A stretch of 41,709 nt of DNA from an uncultured Rhizobiaceae bacterium (GTDB lineage: Bacteria > Pseudomonadota > Alphaproteobacteria > Rhizobiales > Rhizobiaceae). Positions 35,189 to 41,709 of this stretch are shown one piece after another (the stretch's first letter is position 1; each line of letters begins with the position of its first letter). Position numbers and translations under genes: made by a program. Below the pieces are notes generated by a model. It saw only the letters and a program-made list of their open reading frames with translations. It did not search any database and was not told the origin of the DNA. Location: contig CATQIJ010000022.1 of assembly GCA_958296345.1 (NCBI GenBank), positions 1 to 41,709 on the forward strand, read 5' to 3'.

Positions 35189-36583
35189 CTAAGACAGTTT
35201 TTCAGACCTTTCTTTCATAGATGAGATTTTAACTGCTAATTCTGTCAATTCCTTGATGTGATCTATCTTCATTCCACTTTTTTTTGTGTCGTCATCACTG
35301 GCGGTGGAGGCGGATGCTTGGTTAAAGCCTAGTTTGCCTGCTTCTTTGAGGCGTTGAGGTGCATGGGCTACGGGTCTGGTTGAGCCAGAAAGACTTATCT
35401 CACCAAAATATACGCTGTCTTTGGGTAGTGCTGCGCAGCAAAGAGATGATAAAAGTGCTGCGGCAACAGCAAGGTCTGCGGCAGGCTCTAATATTTTATA
35501 ACCACCAGCGACATTGAGATAGACATCATATTGACCAAGCTTTACACCGCAATGGGCTTCCAAAACGGCTAAAACCATTGATAGTCTTGATGTATCCCAA
35601 CCAATGACCGCGCGGCGCGGCGTGCCGAGGGATGATTGTGCGACCAAGGCCTGGATTTCTACAAGAACAGGGCGTCTGCCGTCCATGCCAGCAAAGACTG
35701 CCGCGCCGGGGGAGGTTGCGTTGCGTTCACCCAGAAAGAGTTCAGATGGATTACGCACTTCACGCAGGCCCTTGTCTGACATTTCAAAAACGCCGATTTC
35801 ATCTGTTGGGCCAAAGCGGTTTTTGACATTGCGAAGAATACGGTAATGATGTCCGCCTTCACCTTCAAAATACAAAACCGCATCGACCATGTGTTCGACG
35901 ACACGAGGCCCAGCGATTTGACCATCTTTGGTGACGTGCCCGACGAGTACGACACAGGTGCCTGATTTTTTTGCGTAACGAATCATAGCTTGGGCGGCAG
36001 AGCGTACTTGCGTCACTGTGCCGGGGGCAGAATCGGCAAGGTCAGTCCAGAGTGTTTGAATAGAGTCCAATATAAGAAGTGCAGGTGGTTCGTCGTTTTC
36101 TAGTGTTGCGATGATGTTTTCGATGCTGGTTTCAGCCGCAAGACCGACGTTGGGCTCAATTGCGTTGAGGCGAAGCGCGCGCATACGGATTTGTGCCACG
36201 GCTTCCTCACCAGAAACATAGACGACCTTATGGCCTTGTTTGGCAATGGCGGCTGAGGCTTGCATGAGAAGGGTTGATTTACCGATACCCGGATCGCCGC
36301 CAACTAAAAGTGCAGAGCCTTTAACGAACCCGCCGCCCGTAACACGGTCTAATTCGGGAATGCCAGAGACAATGCGCGGTGCCTGTTCGCTTTCACCTGC
36401 GAGCGAGACCAGTTGAACCGGTGTACCCTTGCGCATCTGTTTGCCCGGATTAGCGGCAATGCCCGTGGTAGGATTATCCTCCACCAAAGAGTTCCACTCG
36501 CCACAACCATCGCACTTACCAGACCACTGGCCATAAGAACTGCCACAAGATTGGCAGACAAATTGAGTTTTAGATTTCGCCAA
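35189..36583 (-). CDS. radA: DNA repair protein RadA
   Basis: RadA is a RecA-like, DnaB-related ATPase that helps branch migration in recombinational repair. The protein is 464 residues and in order shows a C4 zinc finger (Cys10, 13, 24, 27), Walker A GGDPGIGKST at 95-104, the RadA-specific KNRFG motif, and a Lon-like C-terminal domain (LNVAGGYKILEPAADLAVAAAL). The upstream region has three GTTC half-sites at 11-bp spacing, the alphaproteobacterial LexA-box pattern, so SOS control is likely. Confidence 0.96.
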   Translation of the reverse strand: MAKSKTQFVCQSCGSSYGQWSGKCDGCGEWNSLVEDNPTTGIAANPGKQMRKGTPVQLVSLAGESEQAPRIVSGIPELDRVTGGGFVKGSALLVGGDPGIGKSTLLMQASAAIAKQGHKVVYVSGEEAVAQIRMRALRLNAIEPNVGLAAETSIENIIATLENDEPPALLILDSIQTLWTDLADSAPGTVTQVRSAAQAMIRYAKKSGTCVVLVGHVTKDGQIAGPRVVEHMVDAVLYFEGEGGHHYRILRNVKNRFGPTDEIGVFEMSDKGLREVRNPSELFLGERNATSPGAAVFAGMDGRRPVLVEIQALVAQSSLGTPRRAVIGWDTSRLSMVLAVLEAHCGVKLGQYDVYLNVAGGYKILEPAADLAVAAALLSSLCCAALPKDSVYFGEISLSGSTRPVAHAPQRLKEAGKLGFNQASASTASDDDTKKSGMKIDHIKELTELAVKISSMKERSEKLS

Positions 36584-36612
36584 GGTGAGATGCTCGCAAG
36601 ATAAATATGTTT

Positions 36613-36638
36613 GTTCTTATTATGTTCTTATTATGTTC
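36613..36638. promoter_or_regulatory. triple GTTC(N7)GTTC LexA-type box upstream of radA
   Basis: GTTC occurs at 36613, 36624 and 36635, each pair separated by the seven bases TTATTAT, inside an 11-bp tandem repeat at 36612-36644. The alphaproteobacterial LexA recognition sequence is the direct repeat GTTC-N7-GTTC. Three half-sites would give two overlapping boxes, 30-55 bp upstream of the radA start. Confidence 0.7.
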
Positions 36639-36684
36639 TTATTTGGTTTTGGATGGTTTGGCAAGGGGGAAACCAAGTTAAGTG

Positions 36685-37206
36685 CTATTCAGGGTTGGTT
36701 TTAATCCACTGTCTAACAGGTTCCATTATCTCTTCGAGCTTTGGTTTATAATGAGGAAGCGCTTCTATATTAAAAATATCCAAAACACCAATAGAGTTTT
36801 TGAATATGCTTTTGTCAGCTATCAGAGAGTCTGATTTTCCTTCTGGTGGTGTTACCAAGTATTCTAACCCAACTAAAACTGGTGGAGCGCATCCACCAAT
36901 GTAACCATTATATGAAATTGCGTAATCATTTTTGCTTACGTTACTTTTCAGTATCTCAATTGGTTTAAAATATACTTTTATATAATGTAAGTTTTTGAAT
37001 TCTTGCGAGTTTAAATCAGGCAATTCCAATATTTCAGTTTTATAAGCTAGGCCGCGAAATATATGTTTTTTATTTTTAAGTTTGTCTGTTGATTTTTCTT
37101 GAATAATTTTGCCATCACTATCTACTTTGTATGGCTTGCTACAAGCTTGAGCTAATGCTGGACTTAAAATGGAACATAATAATACTGTAGTGAAAAATGT
37201 TTTCAA
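36685..37206 (-). CDS. secreted hypothetical protein between radA and alr
   Basis: This 173-residue protein has a clear signal peptide (MKTFFTTVLLCSILSPALAQA) with likely cleavage after ALA. The Cys that follows lacks a lipobox, so export as a soluble periplasmic protein is more likely than lipidation. Cys in GGCAPPV could pair with it. No family is recognised. It is strongly AT-rich and Lys/Ile/Asn-rich compared with its neighbours and separates radA from alr, which are adjacent in related genomes, suggesting a lineage-specific insertion. Confidence 0.7.
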   Translation of the reverse strand: MKTFFTTVLLCSILSPALAQACSKPYKVDSDGKIIQEKSTDKLKNKKHIFRGLAYKTEILELPDLNSQEFKNLHYIKVYFKPIEILKSNVSKNDYAISYNGYIGGCAPPVLVGLEYLVTPPEGKSDSLIADKSIFKNSIGVLDIFNIEALPHYKPKLEEIMEPVRQWIKTNPE

Positions 37207-37254
37207 AGAATTATCCTTAGTTAAGTATAAGAATCTTATATTGAAAAAATATGG

Positions 37255-38361
37255 TTAGTTTATGTAGTCCCGTACATAACGCCCACCCAAACTTGTCAGC
37301 AACTCATACCCTATCGTGCCACACGCTCTTGCTGCATCATCAACCATGATATTCTTCCCAAACAGCTCCACCCATTTTGCCTGTTCCAAAATTTGGCTTG
37401 GTACGTCGGTTACGTCTACCGTAATTAAGTCCATGGAGACGCGGCCTAGGATTGGGCATAGATAGCCTTCTAACCAGACGTTTGCGCCTTTTGGTTTTGC
37501 TTCTCGCAAGGGTACGCTTACACCTGATAGTGCGCGGTGAAAGCCGTCTGCGTAGCCGCCTGAGATGGTGGCTATTTTGGTTGGGCGGGTGAGGGTAGCT
37601 TCTGCGCCATAGCCGACTTTTTCGCCTGCTTTGGCATGACGAATTTGTAGGATGCGGGATTGGGCGGTGACGACTGGCTGCATCGGGTTTGGTACATCGT
37701 TTAATGCTTCGCCGCCATAGAGCGCTACACCTGGTCTCGTTAGATTGTAATGGAAGTCAGGACGCGCGAGTGTTGCGGCACTGTTGGAAAATGAGTGTTC
37801 TAAATTACTGAATTCGCTTGTACATTTCTGAAAATTTTCGTGCTGAAGCGTGTTGTGTTCGTGATCTGGATCATCTGCGCAGGCTAAGTGAGACATCAGT
37901 ACTTTAGTGTTTAGCTTTGAAAGTTTTGACGTGTCTTGTGAAAGCCCAATGGCTTCTTCTACGTCTAATCCCAAGCGGTTCATGCCTGTGTCTACGTGCA
38001 GTGCGCAAGCGTTGGCTTCTCCGTGTGTTGCCCAAAGGGCTACTTGATCGACGTTGCCCAAAACAGGTGAGAGATTGTTGGTTTTAATCACCTCTAATGT
38101 ATCCGCAAATATGCCATTTAAAATGAAAATTCTTGCGTTGGGTGAAGCTGCTCTTACGCGCTCGCCCTCTTCTGCCATGGCAACGAAGAAAGTCTTGCAA
38201 CCCGCCTTGGTTAATGCGGTTGCAACAGGTTCAATGCCAAGGCCGTATGCGTTGGCTTTTATGACAGTGGAGCATTCAGCTTGGCTTGATAGGCCTTTTA
38301 GCTTGAGCCAGTTTTGGACAAGCGCGTTTAGGTCGATGGTTAAGCGAGGTGCGGTAGACAT
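37255..38361 (-). CDS. alr: alanine racemase
   Basis: Alr supplies D-alanine for peptidoglycan. The 368-residue PLP enzyme shows the lysine-pyridoxal motif VIKANAYGLG with Lys35 and the opposite-face catalytic Tyr251 in VGYGAEA. The RPGVALYGG and GRVSMDLITVDVTD blocks complete the family pattern. It begins nine bases after dnaB on the same strand, so it is probably co-transcribed with it. Confidence 0.94.
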   Translation of the reverse strand: MSTAPRLTIDLNALVQNWLKLKGLSSQAECSTVIKANAYGLGIEPVATALTKAGCKTFFVAMAEEGERVRAASPNARIFILNGIFADTLEVIKTNNLSPVLGNVDQVALWATHGEANACALHVDTGMNRLGLDVEEAIGLSQDTSKLSKLNTKVLMSHLACADDPDHEHNTLQHENFQKCTSEFSNLEHSFSNSAATLARPDFHYNLTRPGVALYGGEALNDVPNPMQPVVTAQSRILQIRHAKAGEKVGYGAEATLTRPTKIATISGGYADGFHRALSGVSVPLREAKPKGANVWLEGYLCPILGRVSMDLITVDVTDVPSQILEQAKWVELFGKNIMVDDAARACGTIGYELLTSLGGRYVRDYIN

Positions 38362-38370
38362 TGTCAGTTA

Positions 38371-39858
38371 TTATTCCATGCGTTCTGGCAGATGATCTTC
38401 TTCTGCAATGTCGGAGAATCGAGTGAATTCGCCTTGGAAGCCTAGTTGTGCTGTGCCTGTTGGGCCGTGACGTTGTTTGGCGATGATGACTTCAGCGCGG
38501 CCTCTTGAACGATCATATTTTTCTTTCCACTTCATCCACGGTTCTGTGCCTTCTTCTGGCTCACTGTTTTGAAGATAGTATTCTTCGCGGTACACAAAGA
38601 GCACTACATCCGCATCCTGCTCGATTGAACCTGATTCACGAAGGTCTGCAAGTTGAGGGCGCTTGTCTTCTCGGTTTTCTACTTGGCGTGAAAGCTGGGA
38701 GAGGGCGATGATTGGGGTGGCTAGTTCTTTTGCTAAAGCTTTGAGGCCTGTGGTGATTTCTGTTACTTCTTGCACACGGTTTCCCGCGTTTTTGCCTGAA
38801 CCTTGCATCAGCTGAATATAGTCGATGATGAGCACGTCTAGGCCTTTTTGGCGTTTTAGGCGCCTAGCACGTGCTGCCAATTGTGCAATGGAAATACCGC
38901 CTGTTTCATCAATATAAAGGGGGGTCTTTGATAGTTCGTTGGCGCAAATTGTAAGTTTGCCAAAATCAGCTTCTGTGATTTCACCGCGTCTGATTTTGCT
39001 TGAAGAGACTTCCGCTTGTTCAGAGATAATACGTGTTGCTAGCTGTTCTGATGACATCTCGAGTGAGAAGAAGCCAACCACACCGCCATCCAGTGCTGAA
39101 GGGGAGCCATCTGCTTCCACATCGCCTTTATAGTTGTTGGCAATGTTAAAGGCGATGTTGGTAGCAAGTGATGTTTTGCCCATGGCTGGGCGTCCAGCCA
39201 GGACTATTAAGTCTGAAGGTTGTAATCCGCCCATTCGTGCATCTAATGCGCTAATATCGGTTGCGATGCCTGAGAGGCCACCATCCCTTTGGTAAGCTGC
39301 AGCTGCCATATCAAGCGCAATGTTCATGGCATTGCCAAATGTACTAAAGCCCGCGTCACTGCCACCTTTTTCTGCCAAATCAAATAAACGGCGCTCTGCT
39401 TCTTCGATCTGGTCTGAGGGCGAGTTTTCAATAGGAGCATCGTAGGCGATGTTCACCATGTCTTCACCGATGGCAATCAAATTACGGCGTGTGGCTAAGT
39501 CAAAGATTGAACGGCCATAATCTTCTGCATTGATGATGGTTGTTGCTTCTGCTGCAAGGCGTGCAAGATATTGCGCGATGGACATGTCGCCAACTTTTTC
39601 ATTTGCTGGCAAGAATGTTTTTATCGTAACAGGATTAGCGGTTTTATTAGCGCGGATCATTTCTTCTGCAACACGATAAACTTCATCGTGAATGGGTTCA
39701 TTGAAATGAGTGTGTTTTAAAAAGTCAGAGACGCGGTAGTAAGCATCGTTATTTACAAGTATTGCACCCAGTAAGGCTTGCTCAACCTCAATATTATGAG
39801 GAGCAGTGCGATAGCTTGTTTCTTGCTCTGCACCTATTCTTGGAATTGCGCCTGCCAT
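38371..39858 (-). CDS. dnaB: replicative DNA helicase DnaB
   Basis: DnaB unwinds DNA at the replication fork as a hexamer. This 495-residue copy has the N-terminal helical domain (NIEVEQALLGAILVNNDAYYRV), a linker and the RecA-like motor with Walker A AGRPAMGKTS at 221-230, Walker B LIIDYIQLM and the arginine-rich DVVLFVYREEYY region. No intein or insertion is present. A 237-bp spacer containing the rplI terminator and two near-consensus DnaA boxes lies upstream, so dnaB has its own promoter. Confidence 0.96.
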   Translation of the reverse strand: MAGAIPRIGAEQETSYRTAPHNIEVEQALLGAILVNNDAYYRVSDFLKHTHFNEPIHDEVYRVAEEMIRANKTANPVTIKTFLPANEKVGDMSIAQYLARLAAEATTIINAEDYGRSIFDLATRRNLIAIGEDMVNIAYDAPIENSPSDQIEEAERRLFDLAEKGGSDAGFSTFGNAMNIALDMAAAAYQRDGGLSGIATDISALDARMGGLQPSDLIVLAGRPAMGKTSLATNIAFNIANNYKGDVEADGSPSALDGGVVGFFSLEMSSEQLATRIISEQAEVSSSKIRRGEITEADFGKLTICANELSKTPLYIDETGGISIAQLAARARRLKRQKGLDVLIIDYIQLMQGSGKNAGNRVQEVTEITTGLKALAKELATPIIALSQLSRQVENREDKRPQLADLRESGSIEQDADVVLFVYREEYYLQNSEPEEGTEPWMKWKEKYDRSRGRAEVIIAKQRHGPTGTAQLGFQGEFTRFSDIAEEDHLPERME

Positions 39859-39954
39859 TTATATTCCCCGATATTTTAAAGTCTTTCCGATAAGGTTTTT
39901 ACGTAGAAAGCTGTAGGTTTCAATGGAAAAATATAAAAAACTCGGTTGTTACCG

Positions 39955-39973
39955 TTCTCCACATTGATCCACA
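39955..39973. promoter_or_regulatory. two near-consensus DnaA boxes upstream of dnaB
   Basis: On the minus strand, TGTGGATCA and TGTGGAGAA are direct repeats 10 bp apart, each one mismatch from the DnaA box TGTGGATAA. They lie about 97-115 bp upstream of the dnaB start. Two single-mismatch sites in phase are suggestive but not proof. Confidence 0.35.
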
Positions 39974-40030
39974 GGAGATGAAAAATATTTTTGGTCTGAT
40001 TGACGCAGTATATATGATTCTGTGCTTGCA

Positions 40031-40062
40031 ATGTTCGAATAAAAAAGGCGCGAAGGTTACCC
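40031..40062 (-). terminator. rho-independent terminator after rplI
   Basis: AAGGCGCGAAGG and CCTTCGCGCCTT form a perfect 12-bp stem with the four-base loop TTAC; on the minus strand a run of six T follows. It lies 34 bp after the rplI stop and separates the ribosomal-protein transcript from dnaB. Confidence 0.92.
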
Positions 40063-40095
40063 TTCGCGCCTTATGATTCTTGAAGTTAGAAGAAA

Positions 40096-40713
40096 TTAAG
40101 CGTTGTTTTCTTCGTCAGATGCTTCTTCAGCTGCAACTTCTGCATCATCTTCGTTTTCAAAGACTTCTGTTAGATCAACATCATCACCTTCGTAATCAAC
40201 AGCTTCATGCTCAAACTGCTCATCGCGGCCTGTAAGGCTTTCACCAGCTGCTTGACGCTCAGCTTCGTCTTCTGAACGGGCAACGTTTACAGAAATTGTA
40301 GCTTCAACTTCAGGGTGAAGAATGATTGTAAGATCATGTAGGCCAATTACTTTAATTGGCGTTGGCATGTTGACTTGGTTACGAGAAACTTTGAAGCCGT
40401 TTTCTTCTAGTGCCGCTGCAACGTCACGTGTTGAAACTGAACCGTAAAGCTGACCTGTTTGGCCTGCAGAACGGATAAGCATGTATGTGTTGCCATCAAG
40501 GTTTTCTTTGATCTTGTCAGCATCAGCCTTGCGTTCGTCATTGCGTTTTTCAAGGTCTGCACGTTGAGTTTCATAAAGTGCTCTGTTTGAATTGTTTGCA
40601 CGTAGTGCTTTGCCTTGTGGCAATAGAAAGTTACGAGCGTAGCCAGTTTTAACGGTGACTTCGTCGCCCATTTGGCCAAGCTTAGCGATGCGTTCTAGTA
40701 GAATTACTTGCAT
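40096..40713 (-). CDS. rplI: 50S ribosomal protein L9
   Basis: L9 binds 23S rRNA and extends from the L1 stalk base. The N-terminal domain ([19 protein letters not shown], then [16 protein letters not shown]) is highly conserved and a long central helix follows. At 205 residues it is longer than the usual 149: the C-terminus has an acidic Asp/Glu-rich extension, as I recall for other Rhizobiales. It follows the DUF2232 gene and ends in a strong terminator. Confidence 0.95.
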   Translation of the reverse strand: MQVILLERIAKLGQMGDEVTVKTGYARNFLLPQGKALRANNSNRALYETQRADLEKRNDERKADADKIKENLDGNTYMLIRSAGQTGQLYGSVSTRDVAAALEENGFKVSRNQVNMPTPIKVIGLHDLTIILHPEVEATISVNVARSEDEAERQAAGESLTGRDEQFEHEAVDYEGDDVDLTEVFENEDDAEVAAEEASDEENNA

Positions 40714-40738
40714 TTGATTTTTCCTTTCAAGAAAATTT

Positions 40739-41686
40739 CTATCCCGAGTTTGGCGGGGTGTTTGTTTGATTAGTTGATTGGTTAAAGGTTCGCAGTATAC
40801 CGCTTATCGAGAAGAGGTAGATTACTGGGTACAAAAAGAAGATTGCTCCATAGGCTGCTATAACAAGTGCGATGCCTGCTGGATTCCCACGAGCTCGTTT
40901 GTGTAGGTTTGCAAGGCCAAGCAACGAAAATGCCATTAAGAAGATGCCAGCGATGATAAGCATAAAGAATTTAGCAATTCCGCTGAACATAAATGATAAA
41001 ATCAAGGCAATGAGCATGATTGCAACTGCAATTTTCGGTAATCCTGCATCTACTGCTATATCATCTTTAGGGCGTGGCATCATGTTTGATGCGCGGCAAA
41101 CGATTGCTGCTAGCTGTAAATTTACAATGTGAACGATTAGCCAAATGCCAGCAAAGAAAAAGGGCAGTATGGCGAACACTGTCATTGTCAGGGTTTTTGT
41201 TTGTTCTTCAGTAAGTGGTTGTGCAGGCGGGTTGGCTTCTAGTGCTTTACCCATGGCGTCTGATAAAAGAGGCGTTAAATCTTCGGTGGTGTAACCTGAT
41301 ATAGCGCCTAAAATGATTAGGCCGAGTGAAAGCACAAAGCAAAGATTGAAAAATAGACGAGATAATGGATACCATTCCATTGCACCATCAGTTTCTTGCG
41401 CCAAATTTGCTTGGTGAGCGATTAGTGATGCTGGAATTGTAAAAGCAACGCCAAGAACAATAGCAGTTTGTGGGTTGACCATGATTGCGGTGATCATGAT
41501 TGCAAGAATAGAAGATGCAACGCCTACGGTTGTGCCTTGAGAAAGGGCTGCAATGTAAATCGGGAAAGCGGCAATCAACATAAGCGGTGATGCACCTGCG
41601 CCAACCCCATATGAAGCCATAACGCAGAGCGCAGAGGTAAGTCCTGCTGCAATAGATATGAGTATGGCCTTTGGGCTCATGTTCAT
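40739..41686 (-). CDS. DUF2232 membrane protein
   Basis: This 315-residue protein has about eight membrane segments and the DUF2232 pattern ([19 protein letters not shown], then [21 protein letters not shown]). In alphaproteobacteria it sits between rpsR and rplI, as expected here with the upstream genes outside the window. I chose the ATG at 41686 because AGGA lies seven bases upstream; the ATG two codons on is possible. Function is unknown. Confidence 0.85.
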   Translation of the reverse strand: MNMSPKAILISIAAGLTSALCVMASYGVGAGASPLMLIAAFPIYIAALSQGTTVGVASSILAIMITAIMVNPQTAIVLGVAFTIPASLIAHQANLAQETDGAMEWYPLSRLFFNLCFVLSLGLIILGAISGYTTEDLTPLLSDAMGKALEANPPAQPLTEEQTKTLTMTVFAILPFFFAGIWLIVHIVNLQLAAIVCRASNMMPRPKDDIAVDAGLPKIAVAIMLIALILSFMFSGIAKFFMLIIAGIFLMAFSLLGLANLHKRARGNPAGIALVIAAYGAIFFLYPVIYLFSISGILRTFNQSTNQTNTPPNSG

Positions 41687-41709
41687 GTCGCTGTCCTGTT
41701 TTTCGGCTT

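Overview
The window is a chromosomal segment from an alphaproteobacterium, most likely a low-GC (roughly 40-45% by eye), probably marine member of Hyphomicrobiales/Rhizobiales. The main clue is the minus-strand block DUF2232 - rplI - dnaB - alr - radA - cvpA - purF - SDR, the gene order I know from Brucella/Agrobacterium-type genomes. A TIGR02301 protein, an ArsR/Atm1 pair, psd-pssA, and a cysS-GFA-cimA-rarD run agree with this.

Layout. (1) 1-4.07 kb, plus strand: nadA (5' end outside the window), nadB, nadC for de novo NAD synthesis, plus a methyltransferase. (2) 4.1-6.1 kb: an AT-rich accessory patch with a His-rich DUF6969-like protein and a two-gene cassette encoding a Cys-Pro-Pro-Lys repeat protein and a Ser/Asn/Gly-rich partner. 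An 18-bp perfect palindrome lies upstream and a clear terminator downstream. (3) 6.1-12.4 kb, minus strand: a LysR-PhyH dioxygenase pair; an overlapping run of secreted hypothetical - ygfZ - HD hydrolase - NrtR-like regulator; small conserved proteins and a Nudix hydrolase. (4) 12.4-18.9 kb, plus strand: SRAP/YedK, a LysE exporter, cysS, a palindromic REP-like element next to a DUF559 endonuclease, GFA, cimA, rarD. (5) 18.9-24.8 kb: a LOG-family protein, a LysM protein, ArsR-Atm1, psd-pssA. (6) 24.8-32.3 kb: a PadR-controlled RND efflux operon, a VOC protein, and an Aas-like AMP-binding synthetase. (7) 32.3-41.7 kb: the SDR-purF-cvpA-radA-alr-dnaB-rplI-DUF2232 block.

Twelve genes in two zones (6.7-13.7 kb and 26.9-33.7 kb) are read in more than one frame. 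I count 16 shifts, most equivalent to one missing base. Restoring the frames rebuilds family-length proteins and stop/start overlaps with neighbours. Even purF, central to purine synthesis, is affected, while about 27 kb elsewhere has none. Local sequence error is therefore the simplest reading, although the SDR also lacks its catalytic residues, so some real decay cannot be excluded.

The signals I find most worth following are: three GTTC half-sites at exact 11-bp spacing upstream of radA (an alphaproteobacterial LexA-box pattern); the CPPK-repeat cassette with its palindrome; the three-stem REP-like element beside DUF559; the SDR lacking its catalytic triad; and the NrtR-HD pair close to nadABC.
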